DNA from: Methanosarcina sp. MTP4
GTDB taxonomy: Archaea; Halobacteriota; Methanosarcinia; Methanosarcinales; Methanosarcinaceae
Direction: 5' to 3'
NCBI RefSeq assembly: GCF_000970045.1
Contig: NZ_CP009505.1
Coordinates: forward strand, 3,062,808 to 3,126,807
DNA: 64,000 nucleotides
The position numbers and the translations under genes were made by a program. The notes beneath the pieces were generated by a model. The model worked only from the letters and a program-made list of their open reading frames with translations, had not been told where the DNA came from and ran no database searches. This document shows positions 7,645 through 17,645 of the stretch, piece after piece (the first letter of the stretch is position 1; every line of letters starts with the position of its first letter).

Positions 7645-9093
7645 ATGCAAGAAAAAACAGCCGGAAAAATATCCGAAACCGAGGAAACCCCAGGTTTGAC
7701 GGACAAGAAGACAGAGGGTGTAAAAACCCTTCACGGGGACCCTAAAAAAGCCATTATGAAACTGGCAATCCCCATGATAGTGGCTATGTCCGTGCAGACA
7801 CTCTACACCCTTGTAGACACCTTCTGGGTCTCGGGCCTCGGGGCGGATGCTCTGGCAGCCATGGGTTTCATCTTTCCGTTCTTTTTTATCCAGATGGCAC
7901 TGAGCAACGGGCTTGGAATTGGCGGGGGAGCCGCGATATCCCGCAGGATAGGAGCCAGGGACAAAGCCGGGGCTGACAACGTTGCCGTGCACACAATCGC
8001 CATAATGCTGCTGATTGTAGTCGTATTTACCGTACTTTCCCTTTCCTTCCTGGAAGAGATTTTCATACTCAGCGGAGCAGGCAGGACAGTGCCCCTGGCA
8101 GTTGCATATTCAAAGGTGATCTTCGGAGGCAGTATCATTGTCTTTTTCGCCAACGTTGGAAACGCGATCATTCGGAGCGAAGGGGACTCAAAAAGAGCCA
8201 TGCAGGCCATGGTGATCGGATCAGTCCTGAATATCATACTCGACCCGATCTTCATATATACCCTGGAAATGGGAATTGCGGGAGCCGCCTGGGCAACCCT
8301 TATTTCTTTCGGGCTTTCCTGTGTCCTGATGCTGTACTGGCTCTTTGTCAGGAAGGACAGTTACGTCTCCTTTGACTTCCGGGGCTTCAAACCTGACCGG
8401 GGAATTGCCCGGGACATCTTCAGGGTAGGGGGCCCTGCCTCCGTGCAGCAGGTCACGATGGCTATGATGGCGCTTATCATGAACCTCATCATCGTTGCGG
8501 TCAGCAGCACCGACGGAGTTGCGGTCTATTCCACGGGCTGGAGGGTCGTAACCATTGCAATCGCACCCCTGATAGGCATTTCAATGGCTGTGGTCTCAGT
8601 ATCCGGGGCTGCCTTCGGGGCGGGAGACTTCGAAAAAGCCAGGACCACCCATTCCTATGCAATAAAACTCGGGCTGATGATTGAAGCTGGAATCGCAGTC
8701 GGGACTTTTGCGCTTGCCCCCTGGATCGCAGCTGTCTTTACCCGGGCTGAAGCCGCAGCCCATATCGCTCCGGACCTGACCGCTTTCCTGAAGATAATCT
8801 GCATCTTCTACCCCACCGTATCCCTGGGAATGCTCTCGTCCTCCCTTTTCCAGGGTGCTGGCAAAGGCATGAACTCCCTTGCGGCAACCATTCTCAGGAC
8901 TCTCATACTGACTCCCATCTTTGCACTGCTCTTTGCCTTCGCACTCAACATGGGACAGACCGGGGTCTGGTGGGGACTGGTAACAGGCAACGGGCTTGGT
9001 GCAATGGTTGCCTATGTCTGGGCAAGATATTACCTGAGCGGGCTTTTGAAAACCGAACATCCTACAAAGGTGGCAGCGGAGAGTACAGCCTGA
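7645..9093 (+). CDS. MATE-family multidrug/sodium antiporter (copy 1)
   Basis: 482 residues, normal for the MATE (MatE x2) family, with about 12 hydrophobic segments. A soluble N-terminus of about 35 residues precedes the conserved block GDPKKAIMKLAIPMIVAMSV. The family exports cationic drugs or other small molecules using Na+ or H+ gradients. A closely similar paralogue lies at 10755-12191, with MarR and TrmB-type regulators between them, so the four genes look like a regulated efflux module. The leader carries the operator-like motif shared with marR. Substrate cannot be read from sequence. Confidence 0.92.
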   Translation: MQEKTAGKISETEETPGLTDKKTEGVKTLHGDPKKAIMKLAIPMIVAMSVQTLYTLVDTFWVSGLGADALAAMGFIFPFFFIQMALSNGLGIGGGAAISRRIGARDKAGADNVAVHTIAIMLLIVVVFTVLSLSFLEEIFILSGAGRTVPLAVAYSKVIFGGSIIVFFANVGNAIIRSEGDSKRAMQAMVIGSVLNIILDPIFIYTLEMGIAGAAWATLISFGLSCVLMLYWLFVRKDSYVSFDFRGFKPDRGIARDIFRVGGPASVQQVTMAMMALIMNLIIVAVSSTDGVAVYSTGWRVVTIAIAPLIGISMAVVSVSGAAFGAGDFEKARTTHSYAIKLGLMIEAGIAVGTFALAPWIAAVFTRAEAAAHIAPDLTAFLKIICIFYPTVSLGMLSSSLFQGAGKGMNSLAATILRTLILTPIFALLFAFALNMGQTGVWWGLVTGNGLGAMVAYVWARYYLSGLLKTEHPTKVAAESTA

Positions 9094-9100
9094 GAAAAAA

Positions 9101-9164
9101 GCTAGAGACTGAAAAAGCTAGAGACTGAAAAAACTAGAGACTGAAAAAGCTAGAGTCTGAAAAA
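9101..9164. repeat. 16-bp tandem repeat, 4 copies
   Basis: Unit GCTAGAGACTGAAAAA repeated four times immediately after the first MATE stop codon, with single-base variants in the third and fourth units and a decayed partial unit afterwards. Confidence 0.85.
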
Positions 9165-9460
9165 TCCAGAGCCCGAGATAAAAACGTGGCCTGAGAAAAA
9201 AACCATGGCCAGGTAAAAAACATTTCCCTCTCATTTTAATTCTTATTTTTCAATTTAGTTTCTTACAGTCATTCTTCTTCCAAGTATTTTTTAAATTCAG
9301 TTTTATCCGATAACCCGGTTTACCAAACATTTTTTCTGGCGGAAGTGATCATATTAATCCCGGATAAGATAAAGCCAGGGGAATGAACTAAGCGGAAAAA
9401 GGGAAAAAGGAAAAACAATTTTTAAAAAAAAAACATTCTAAATTCTGTTTAAAATCATAA

Positions 9461-9501
9461 CTTATAAATAGAATATGTACATTTTTGGTTTGAATTTGAA
9501 C
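9461..9501 (+). promoter_or_regulatory. TATA box plus putative autoregulatory operator of marR
   Basis: CTTATAAATA (9461-9470) is followed 13 nt later by TTTGGTTTGAATTTGAAC (9484-9501). This matches the site upstream of the first MATE gene in sequence and in distance from TATA. It suggests one repressor controls both transcripts, the MarR encoded at 9780 being the obvious candidate. Confidence 0.55.
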
Positions 9502-9611
9502 AATCGGCAAAACGAACAATACGATTTGTGACAATTTGGATTCGGATGGTAAGAATACAAACTACATAAGTTAAGAAGTTGGATTCAAACAACGCATAGC
9601 AAAGAGATCAT

Positions 9612-9707
9612 AAAACAACCTACAAAACAACCTGCAAAACAGCCTGCAAAACAGCCTGCAAAACAGCCTGCAAAACAGCTTACAAAACAGCTTACAAAAC
9701 ACCCCAT
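9612..9707. repeat. 12-bp tandem repeat, 8 copies, in the marR leader
   Basis: Unit AAAACAGCCTGC with variants (AAAACAACCTGC, AAAACAGCTTAC), eight units between the marR promoter and its start codon. The period is a multiple of three and the plus-strand frame reads Lys-Gln-Pro-Ala repeats with no start codon. A structural or spacing role in the leader is possible. Confidence 0.85.
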
Positions 9708-9779
9708 AAAACTTAACATCCGGATCCATTGCACAATATTAAAACAACAGATAACAATAAAAAACAGATATGAGGACCC

Positions 9780-10238
9780 ATGAAACAGGAAAGAATAAAA
9801 GAGGCAGTAACACTCCAGTTTGAGCTGCTTCACATATTCCATAAGAATTTTGCAAACGTTTTTCACGAAGCCACTGGCGGTCCCTATAATTTGAACAAGA
9901 ACCAGAAAAGAGCGATTATGATCATCGGAGGAAAAGAAGAAATCATCCCCTCTGCCCTTGGAAAATGCCTGGACCTCCAGAAGGGAAGCCTGACAAGCAT
10001 GATCGATGCCCTGGAAAAAGAAGAACTGGTCTACAGGAGAGGGGACCCTGGAGACCGCAGGAAAACCCTGGTATCCCTTACCGAAAAAGGAAAAGAATGC
10101 AGAAACGAGCTCACCTCAGAGATCGAGTCTGCAGCCTCTGAAGTCCTTGAAAAGCTGGATGAGGAGGACATTATCAGTTACCGGGAAAGCCTGAAAACGA
10201 TGATGAAGGTTTTAAAGAAGCTGGAAGAAAAGGCCTGA
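9780..10238 (+). CDS. MarR-family transcriptional regulator
   Basis: 152 residues, typical MarR length. The winged-helix core includes IPSALGKCLDLQKGSLTSMI (recognition helix) and the wing RRGDPGDRRKTLVSLTEKG, flanked by dimerisation helices. MarR proteins repress efflux genes and release DNA on binding aromatic or drug-like ligands. It lies between two MATE transporters, and a shared palindromic motif precedes it and the first MATE gene, so repression of the module and itself is likely. No strong SD is visible; the start is chosen from family alignment. Confidence 0.92.
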   Translation: MKQERIKEAVTLQFELLHIFHKNFANVFHEATGGPYNLNKNQKRAIMIIGGKEEIIPSALGKCLDLQKGSLTSMIDALEKEELVYRRGDPGDRRKTLVSLTEKGKECRNELTSEIESAASEVLEKLDEEDIISYRESLKTMMKVLKKLEEKA

Positions 10239-10318
10239 GCGGGAAGAAAACAAAGACGCAAAGAAGCAAAAAACTACCAGCCAGAAAATAGTAAGCAGAA
10301 TTATTCCGGAGGCTTCCA

Positions 10319-10648
10319 ATGAGCTTGAAACTCATAGATAACCTTCAGAAACTGGGGTTCACGGAAAACGAAGCCAAGACCTATGTGGGGCTTCTCAGCT
10401 TAACCGAGGCTACAGCCCGGGAAATTCATGAGATTACAAACGTCCCCAGGCCCAAAATCTACGGCGTACTGGAAAGGATGTCTAAAAAAGGGTATGTTGA
10501 GGTCAAGAAAGGAAACCCGACTTACTTCAGGGGACTTAACCCGGAACAACTTACCGAAAGGCTGAGAAAAGAATTCCTCTTTTCCCTCAATGAAACCCTG
10601 AAAGAACTAAATTCCGTCAGCTACGGGATAGAAAGCCGCTGCTCCTGA
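10319..10648 (+). CDS. Short TrmB-type HTH regulator
   Basis: 109 residues. Residues 1-80 match the TrmB N-terminal winged helix (LQKLGFTENEAKTYVGLL, then VPRPKIYGVLERMSKKGYVE). Full-length TrmB proteins carry a sugar-binding C-terminal domain and are usually 250-350 residues. Here only a short helix follows, so ligand sensing through that domain is absent. The shape is common among short archaeal TrmB-like regulators and need not be a truncation. ATG with GGAGG about 8 nt upstream. It lies 80 bp after marR and 106 bp before the second MATE gene, so a role in the same module is plausible. Confidence 0.85.
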   Translation: MSLKLIDNLQKLGFTENEAKTYVGLLSLTEATAREIHEITNVPRPKIYGVLERMSKKGYVEVKKGNPTYFRGLNPEQLTERLRKEFLFSLNETLKELNSVSYGIESRCS

Positions 10649-10754
10649 CCTTGAAAAATCCATTTAGGGCAGCCCGGCCCACATGGGAAAAAACAATTGG
10701 TTTTGTCAAATGGAAGCGGACAAAAAAACTTGACGATCACAGGAAGATTTGAAA

Positions 10755-12191
10755 ATGCACAGTGAACCAGACGAAAAAACAGATTCCGTCAGTCGTCCTG
10801 CAGAACCGAAAACAAAAGGGGTTGACATCCTCCTCGGCGACCCCAAAAAAGCCATCATCAAACTTGCAATCCCCATGATGGTCGCCATGTCCGTGCAGAC
10901 AATTTACCAGCTGGTCGACACTTACTGGGTCGCCGGGCTCGGAGCCGATGCCCTGGCGGCAATGGGCTTTGTATTCCCCTTCTTTTTCATCAGCATGGCC
11001 CTCTCGAACGGGCTCGGAATCGGAGGCGGAGCTGCAATTTCCCGGAGGATCGGAGCCCGGGACAAAGAAGGGGCAGACAACGTCGCTGTGCACACGATGA
11101 TAATGATGCTTATCCTCGTGCTAATTTTTTCAATACCTTCCTACATTTTCGCCCCGCAGATCTTTACCCTGGCAGGAGCCGGGAAGACTACGGCCCTTGC
11201 CGTTGCCTACGCAAGGGTCATCTTCCTCGGAAGCCTTGTGGTCTTTTTCACGAACGTAGCCAACTCCGTCCTCAGGGCTGAAGGGGACTCGAAGCGGGCC
11301 ATGCAGGCCATGGTGCTCGGGGCAGGCCTGAACATAGTCCTGGACCCCATCTTTATCTATACACTGGGGCTGGGGATTGCAGGAGCAGCCTGGGCTACTC
11401 TGCCTTCCCTTGCTATATCCTCGCTCCTGATGTTCAACTGGCTCTTTTTCAGAAAGGATACCTACGTTTCCTTTGATTTCCGGGACTTCAGTTTCAAGAG
11501 GGGTATCGTAAAAGACATTTTCAGAGTAGGAGTGCCGGCTTCGGTACAGCAGATTACGATGTCCCTTACAATGATCATAATGAACCTCCTCATCGTTGTG
11601 GTCAGCGATACCGACGGAGTAGCGGTATATTCCACGGGCTGGAGGGTTGCCACCATCGCGACTGCGCCCCTGATGGGGATTGCAACAGCCGTGGTCTCGG
11701 TAACAGGGGCTTCTTTCGGAGCCCGGGCCTTTGAAAAAGCCAAAATCGCCCTTTCATACTCTATAAAGCTAGGGCTGCTCATCGAGACGGGGGTTGGCAT
11801 TCTCACCTTTGCCTTTGCCCCCCGGATAGCTGCCGTCTTTACCCAGGCTGAGGCAGCAGCCCATATTGCAGAAGACCTGGAAATGTTTCTGCGGATCCTC
11901 TGCATTTTCTATCCCACAGTCGCCTTCGGGATGCTTTCCTCTTCCTTTTTCCAGGGAGCCGGAAAAGGCATCAACGCCCTCATCGCCACAATTTTGAGGA
12001 CAATTATCATGACTCCCCTCTTTGCCGCCCTCTTCGCCTTCACCCTTAACATGGGCGAGCCCGGGATCTGGTGGGGGCTTATTGTGGGCAACGGGATCGG
12101 GGCAATGATCACCTATGTATGGGCAAAAATGTTCCTGAATTCAACAATAAATTCAGGACCTGCCAGGATTGCGCTTGAACACGGAGTCTGA
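10755..12191 (+). CDS. MATE-family multidrug/sodium antiporter (copy 2)
   Basis: 478 residues from ATG 10755, which has AGGAAG 8 nt upstream; the in-frame TTG at 10749 is too close to that site. Strongly similar along its length to the MATE protein at 7645, including the block GDPKKAIIKLAIPMMVAMSV and the C-terminal half (FQGAGKGINALIATILRT). Divergence is greatest in the termini. A tandem duplication with the regulators between the copies is the simplest history. A weak relative of the operator motif (TTGGTTTTGTCAAA, 10697-10710) precedes it. Substrate unknown. Confidence 0.92.
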   Translation: MHSEPDEKTDSVSRPAEPKTKGVDILLGDPKKAIIKLAIPMMVAMSVQTIYQLVDTYWVAGLGADALAAMGFVFPFFFISMALSNGLGIGGGAAISRRIGARDKEGADNVAVHTMIMMLILVLIFSIPSYIFAPQIFTLAGAGKTTALAVAYARVIFLGSLVVFFTNVANSVLRAEGDSKRAMQAMVLGAGLNIVLDPIFIYTLGLGIAGAAWATLPSLAISSLLMFNWLFFRKDTYVSFDFRDFSFKRGIVKDIFRVGVPASVQQITMSLTMIIMNLLIVVVSDTDGVAVYSTGWRVATIATAPLMGIATAVVSVTGASFGARAFEKAKIALSYSIKLGLLIETGVGILTFAFAPRIAAVFTQAEAAAHIAEDLEMFLRILCIFYPTVAFGMLSSSFFQGAGKGINALIATILRTIIMTPLFAALFAFTLNMGEPGIWWGLIVGNGIGAMITYVWAKMFLNSTINSGPARIALEHGV

Positions 12192-12334
12192 AAATAGCTA
12201 GAATTGGCGAAATCTTTAAATATTTAAAAGTAGGTAATAAGTTGCCGTTTATCTGCTGAAAAGAAAGTCAAATCCAGCATAAAGCCTAGCATAAAGTCCA
12301 GCATAAAAATTCAACATACAAAGGTGAGCCAAAA

Positions 12335-12475
12335 ATGAAAGAAGAAGTTAAGGAAAACACCCTGAAACCCGTCTTACATGGGGTCCTGCTAAGAGACCGC
12401 AAGTTCCTCTCTCCTGCAAAAATCAAAATTCTGGAACGCTTTGGGATCATTTCCGTCTCAAAATGCACAGCATGA
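12335..12475 (+). CDS. Possible small protein of 46 residues
   Basis: ATG with GGTGA about 7 nt upstream and a TATA-like stretch near 12212-12228. The product is basic and hydrophilic with no family I recognise. Its composition is more coding-like than the flanking A-rich DNA, and it is followed by repeat-rich non-coding sequence. It may be a real microprotein or a gene remnant. Confidence 0.3.
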   Translation: MKEEVKENTLKPVLHGVLLRDRKFLSPAKIKILERFGIISVSKCTA

Positions 12476-12750
12476 ACAGACGGAAATTCAGGGAACGCGG
12501 GGAGCAAACTTCTCCGCAGCTCCTAAAGCATCTTCTGCAAGAAAAACGGGATTTCCTCCATAAAATCAAAGCTGCCATAACTCTGTCTAACTCAAAAACA
12601 ATCAAAACCCCCGTCCACTCCAAAAATTCACGATAAACATTCACTTACCTAACCCAAAAAACACTCCGAAAAAGAAACCAATCTGCTTAAAAAACGACAC
12701 CTTAAAAAGGAATAAAAAACAAAAAAGCAATCAGACCCCCACTATTAAAA

Positions 12751-12834
12751 ACGATCACTAAAAAACGATCACTAAAAAACGATCACTAAAAAACGATCAC
12801 TAAAAAACGATCACTAAAAAACGATCACTAAAAA
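12751..12834. repeat. 14-bp tandem repeat, 6 copies
   Basis: Unit ACGATCACTAAAAA repeated six times without variation, followed by decaying copies (ACCATCG...). Non-coding; perfect identity implies recent expansion. Confidence 0.9.
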
Positions 12835-13265
12835 ACCATCGTTCAATCAGAACAACTCTAAAAACTACACCACCGTTCAACCAAAAAAGAACATAAAACC
12901 AATGTTTAAAAAACGACACCGTAAAAACAAAAGCGATCTGTTTCAAAAACTGCACCCAAAAACGGAACAGAAAGCAGGAAAGAATCGGATAATTTTGGGG
13001 CCGGTTCTTTCCCCGGTATTCTATTATCTGCACCTACCTTTTTCTGAAGAGTCCCTCTCCTGAGATCCTCCTGAAAAAAATCCTTTGAACCAGACAATTT
13101 CCCCAATCAAAAAGCCATAAATCCAAACTTGCCTTCTTTTCCTTGATGATCGAATCCATCAGCTATAAAAGTTCACCAGGTACACAAGTATATCAACTAC
13201 ACAAGCCTGGAGTCCGAATATTTGGATTCGGAATATAACGGACAGACAGATCAGGGGACAGGATT

Positions 13266-13664
13266 TTGAAACTCAATGTAAAGACCGAGAACCGCATCGA
13301 ATTAATAGACATCACTGCCGAAGTAAGGGAAGAAGTCAGGAAAAGCGGCATCGAACAGGGCGCGTGTATCCTGAGCACCCGGCACACAACAGCCGGGATA
13401 ATAGTCAATGAAAACGAAAGCGGACTCAGGGAAGACATCCTTGAGCTTTTGAACAGGCTCGTGCCTGCAGGAGCAGGGTACCGGCATGACAGGATCGACA
13501 ACAACGGGGATGCACACCTGAAAGCCGTGCTGCTAGGAGCAAGCGAAGCCCTGCCCATAACGGAAGGGAAACTGGAACTCGGGACCTGGCAGAGCATCTT
13601 TTTTGCCGAAATGGACGGGCCGAGGAACAGGACCGTGAACGTGACGCTGTTAAGCAGCAAATAA
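13266..13664 (+). CDS. YjbQ/UPF0047 family protein (secondary thiamine-phosphate synthase activity)
   Basis: 132 residues, normal for the family. Conserved blocks are STRHTTAGIIVNENE, with the metal/active-site histidine, and HDRIDNNGDAHLKAVLLG. E. coli YjbQ has weak thiamine-phosphate synthase activity, and the fold binds metal; the physiological role is unresolved. Starts with TTG 13266, preceded by AGGGGACAGGA; no nearer ATG fits the family. ThiDN lies 2.6 kb away, but intervening genes are on the other strand, so a functional link is only suggestive. Confidence 0.85.
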   Translation: MKLNVKTENRIELIDITAEVREEVRKSGIEQGACILSTRHTTAGIIVNENESGLREDILELLNRLVPAGAGYRHDRIDNNGDAHLKAVLLGASEALPITEGKLELGTWQSIFFAEMDGPRNRTVNVTLLSSK

Positions 13665-13743
13665 GCGAAAACCATCAGACAGCAAACGAGTTAGAAAAAT
13701 AGAAACTAAAAAAAAAGATTGAAAGAGAAATCAAAAACTGAAA

Positions 13744-13800
13744 ACAAAAGCTGGAATCAAAAACTGGAATCAAAAACTGGAATCAAAAACCGAAAACAAA
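13744..13800. repeat. 13-bp tandem repeat, about 3 copies
   Basis: Unit TCAAAAACTGGAA repeated about three times in the gap between convergent yjbQ and purF, followed by related ACAAAAACCGAGA fragments. Confidence 0.7.
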
Positions 13801-13896
13801 AACCGAGAACAAAAGAACTGAAAAAAACCAAAAGAATTTAAGAAAAGAAAGTTCCGGACGGATTGTTACGATCACGTCTGGAAGGAACTTTCCTCT

Positions 13897-15312
13897 TTAT
13901 TCAAAATCGTCCAGATGCAGCTGTTTCTTCCTGCACTTTTCCCCGGGGATTTCCACAGGATATTCGCCGGTGAGACAGCCAACACACATGTCATTTCTAT
14001 TGCAGCCCAGAGCCCGCATAAGCCCATCGATACTCAGGTATCCCAAGGAGTCAGAGTTGATCAGGCCCTCAACCTCTTTTACGGTCTTGTACGAAGCGAT
14101 CAGCTCCTGCCGGGTCGCCATGTCAATTCCAAGGTAGCAGGGGGCTATAATCGCAGGGCTTCCGATCCGCGCGTGCACTTCGGATGCCCCGACTTTCCGG
14201 ACCATATCGATGATGCGCCGCGAGGTCGTGCCCCGGACAATGCTGTCGTCCACCAGGACCACTTTCTTGCCTTTGACGTTTTCCTGGATAGCATTCATCT
14301 TGAGCCTGACTGCGGTTTCACGCATTTCCTGGCCCGGCAGGATGAAGGTACGGCCTATGTAGCGGTTCTTCATCAGGCCTTCCAGGTATTCAATACCGGA
14401 TTCCCGGGAATAGCCGATTGCGGACGTAATCCCCGAGTCAGGGACGGGAGAAATGATATCCGCGTCAACCGGGTGCTCTCTTGCGAGTTCCCTGCCTATG
14501 TTTTCCCGGATCTTGTAAACAAGCTTTCCGTCGATGATGGAGTCAGGCCTTGCAAAGTAGATAAACTCGAAAACGCAGTGTGCAGGATGAGGTTCATTTG
14601 AAACCTGGTGGCTTTCAAAGCCATCTTCCGTAAAGACGACGATTTCCCCTGGCCTGACATCCCGGGTAAGGGTGCCATTAAGGGTGTCCAGAGCTACGCT
14701 TTCCGAGGCAATCGCATACCCGCCGTCAACTTCCCCGAAACAAAGGGGTTTGAAGCCGAAGGGGTCCCTGACTGCGTACAGGACGCCGTCAAGCTGGATC
14801 GCCAGGGAATAAGAGCCCACAAGCCTGCGCATTACATTCCGAATCGATTCAACGGGTCCGTGCCTTATCAGTTCCTTCACAAGGAGATGCCCGATGAGTT
14901 CGGTATCGGAATCACTGACGAAAATCCTGCCCTCACATTCCAGCTCATCCTTGAGGTTCCTGGCGTTGACCAGGTTCCCGTTATGGGCAATGGCGATTGT
15001 CCCGCCTTTGAAATTAAGAATGAAGGGCTGGCAGTTTTCAATCTTTGACCCGCCGGTAGTGGAATATCGGACGTGCCCGATACCCACGTGCCCTGACAGG
15101 TGCTTTAGGGATTCCTTAGTATAAACATCCGGCACAAGTCCCATGCCCTTGATGGAATGGGGAACCGCACCGTCGTACACCACTATACCCGTGGATTCCT
15201 GCCCCCTGTGTTGGAGAGCATAGAGAGCATAGTAAAGCTTGAATGCGACGGTACTGGATTGAGGCTTGCTCTCGGGGAGAATAATACCTGCAACCCCGCA
15301 TTCTTCTTTCAA
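13897..15312 (-). CDS. purF: Amidophosphoribosyltransferase
   Basis: 471 residues. Converts PRPP and glutamine to phosphoribosylamine, the first committed step of purine synthesis. The N-terminus MKEECGVAGI shows the catalytic Ntn cysteine at position 5 behind a four-residue propeptide. The PRPP loop is VVLVDDSIVRGTTS. Cysteines in HCVFEF, APCYLG and MCVGC match those binding the [4Fe-4S] cluster in Bacillus-type PurF, so this is the oxygen-sensitive cluster-containing form. It lies 49 bp downstream of L37e and is probably co-transcribed with it and Lsm. Confidence 0.96.
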   Translation of the reverse strand: MKEECGVAGIILPESKPQSSTVAFKLYYALYALQHRGQESTGIVVYDGAVPHSIKGMGLVPDVYTKESLKHLSGHVGIGHVRYSTTGGSKIENCQPFILNFKGGTIAIAHNGNLVNARNLKDELECEGRIFVSDSDTELIGHLLVKELIRHGPVESIRNVMRRLVGSYSLAIQLDGVLYAVRDPFGFKPLCFGEVDGGYAIASESVALDTLNGTLTRDVRPGEIVVFTEDGFESHQVSNEPHPAHCVFEFIYFARPDSIIDGKLVYKIRENIGRELAREHPVDADIISPVPDSGITSAIGYSRESGIEYLEGLMKNRYIGRTFILPGQEMRETAVRLKMNAIQENVKGKKVVLVDDSIVRGTTSRRIIDMVRKVGASEVHARIGSPAIIAPCYLGIDMATRQELIASYKTVKEVEGLINSDSLGYLSIDGLMRALGCNRNDMCVGCLTGEYPVEIPGEKCRKKQLHLDDFE

Positions 15313-15361
15313 TATGAACCTCCGGTTCAGGTAAAAAATAGTAAAAGTGGGGTAGTCAGGT

Positions 15362-15532
15362 TCAATACTTGCACTTTGCCTTCCACTTATAGCTTCTCAT
15401 GCGAGGCGTTTTTCCAAAACCACATGAGGTACACTGTTTTGTATGCACATTATAAGATACACTGCCGCATCTCCTGCATTTGACATGCGTGTGTTTCTGC
15501 TTTTTTCCCATTGATGCAGTACCTTTACTCAT
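15362..15532 (-). CDS. rpl37e: Large-subunit ribosomal protein L37e
   Basis: 56 residues. It starts [20 protein letters not shown] and carries a zinc ribbon with four cysteines: CRRCG, then 11 residues later CTSCG. The C-terminus [13 protein letters not shown] is typical of L37e, a small basic protein of the archaeal/eukaryotic 50S/60S subunit. The AGGAGAT site is 7 nt before the ATG. Located between lsm and purF on the same strand, the conserved archaeal Lsm-L37e arrangement. Confidence 0.95.
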   Translation of the reverse strand: MSKGTASMGKKQKHTHVKCRRCGSVSYNVHTKQCTSCGFGKTPRMRSYKWKAKCKY

Positions 15533-15683
15533 TCCTAAATCTCCTGATAAAAATCAACATATTTTAAAGTAACATCTGATTGTTCGAAGCGATTTCGTTA
15601 TTCCGGATTGTTTTTTGCGGCTCGTTTTTAAAATTCCAATGCTCGCAAAGTTGAACGTTAATAGATTAAGTGCTTGATATAGA

Positions 15684-16298
<615 letters not shown>

Positions 16299-17645
16299 AT
16301 GACAGGAAAGCCCGCCACACCAGAAAAGCCCATTGTAATGACAATCGCAGGTTCGGACTCCGGAGGAGGAGCCGGGATCGCTGCTGACCTCAAGACCTTT
16401 GCAGCCCTCGGGGTGCACGGGACCTGCGCCATTACCTCGGTCACGGCCCAGAACACCACAGGAGTCCTCAATGCCTTTGACCTGGCCCCCGCCGCCGTTT
16501 CCGCCCAGATCGAAGCGGTCTGTACGGATATGGATGTCCGGTGGGTAAAGACGGGTATGCTCGCCTCTTCCGGGATCATCAGGGAGGTTGCGGCAGGGGT
16601 AAAAAAGCACGGGCTTTCCCTTGTAATCGACCCTGTGATGGCTGCCGAAGCCGGAGGTGACCTCCTCCGAAAAGAAGCCCTATCCACCCTTATCGAAGAA
16701 CTACTCCCCCTTTGCAAAGTCACGACCCCGAACGCCGCCGAAGCAGGCGCAATTGCCGGGATCCCCGTCAAAACCCCGGAAGACGCAAAGGCGGCGGCAA
16801 GAAAAATCGCGGATCTGGGAGCCGGAGCAGTGGTCGTTACCGGCGGGCACCTGGACGCAACAGACCTGCTCTATGAAGCAGACAGCGGCACCTTCACCCG
16901 GGTTCCAGGGGACTTTGTCAAAGGAGGGACTCACGGCTCTGGCTGCACCTACTCTTCAGCAATGACCGCATACCTTGCCAGGGGAGAAAGCCTGGAAACA
17001 GCCACATGGGAAGCAAAAAAGTTTGTGGTACAGGCAATCCTGAAGAGCATTCCCGCAGGCAGGGGGGTGAACCCCATAAACCCCATAGGCAAGACCCTGG
17101 AAGAAATGGAGCGCTACCGGGTCCTCAGGGACGTGAAAGCTGCAGTCTCCATCCTTACTGAGAGCCCCGATTTTGCAAAACTGGTCGCCGAGGTAGGCTG
17201 CAACATAGGGATGGGTATTCCCGGCGCTGAAGCCTGCGAGGACGTCGCTGCCGTGGAGGGCAGGATAGTAAGGTACAGGAACAGGGCAATGCCCGTGGGC
17301 TGCGTGGACTTCGGGGCAAGCCAGCACGTTGCAAGGATCATTCTCGCCGCCCTCCGCTACGACCCCCGGATTAGGGCAGCCGTAAACGTCAGGTACTCCG
17401 AAAAAGTCCTTGCCGCCTGCAGGGAAATAGGACTTACGGTTTCTTCCTTTGATAGGGAAAAAGAACCTGAAAACGTAAGCTCCATGGACTGGGGCACGGC
17501 CGAGGCAATAAGGGTTTACGAGAGCGTACCTGACATGATTTATGATGAAGGCGGCGCAGGAAAAGAACCCATGGTCCGCCTGCTCGGCACTAGCGCCACG
17601 GAAGTTGCAAAACTTGCGGTGAAACTTGCCGGCAGCTTGGAATAA
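16299..17645 (+). CDS. thiDN: Bifunctional HMP/HMP-P kinase and thiamine-phosphate synthase (ThiD-ThiN fusion)
   Basis: 448 residues. Residues 1-265 are a ribokinase-fold ThiD, which phosphorylates hydroxymethylpyrimidine twice: [20 protein letters not shown] near 17-36, the DPVMAAEAG block, and the anion-hole motif [13 protein letters not shown] near 210. Residues 270-448 match ThiN, the archaeal thiamine-phosphate synthase that replaces ThiE ([25 protein letters not shown]). The fused form is common in methanogens. GAGG lies six bases before the ATG. Stands alone as a plus-strand gene. Confidence 0.94.
   Translation: MTGKPATPEKPIVMTIAGSDSGGGAGIAADLKTFAALGVHGTCAITSVTAQNTTGVLNAFDLAPAAVSAQIEAVCTDMDVRWVKTGMLASSGIIREVAAGVKKHGLSLVIDPVMAAEAGGDLLRKEALSTLIEELLPLCKVTTPNAAEAGAIAGIPVKTPEDAKAAARKIADLGAGAVVVTGGHLDATDLLYEADSGTFTRVPGDFVKGGTHGSGCTYSSAMTAYLARGESLETATWEAKKFVVQAILKSIPAGRGVNPINPIGKTLEEMERYRVLRDVKAAVSILTESPDFAKLVAEVGCNIGMGIPGAEACEDVAAVEGRIVRYRNRAMPVGCVDFGASQHVARIILAALRYDPRIRAAVNVRYSEKVLAACREIGLTVSSFDREKEPENVSSMDWGTAEAIRVYESVPDMIYDEGGAGKEPMVRLLGTSATEVAKLAVKLAGSLE

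Larger units (their letters stand above)
9165..9779. other. Intergenic region between the first MATE gene and marR
   Basis: About 615 bp. AT-rich sequence without genes up to 9460, then the marR promoter and operator (9461-9501), then a leader of nearly 290 nt containing the 12-bp repeat array 9612-9707. A Cys/Phe-rich frame on the opposite strand here is only the repeat read backwards. Confidence 0.5.
12192..13265. other. 1.1-kb intergenic region with repeats and one possible tiny gene
   Basis: Contains degenerate AGCATAAAG repeats at about 12275-12306, a possible 46-codon gene at 12335-12475, and a 14-bp array at 12751-12834. The rest is A-rich sequence with related ACGACACC fragments and no recognisable genes. 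The last 60 bp form the leader of the YjbQ gene. Confidence 0.5.

Noticed and set aside
9585..9866. Cys/Phe/Ala repeat protein on the minus strand
   Set aside because: Only the 12-bp repeat of the marR leader read backwards, overlapping marR itself.
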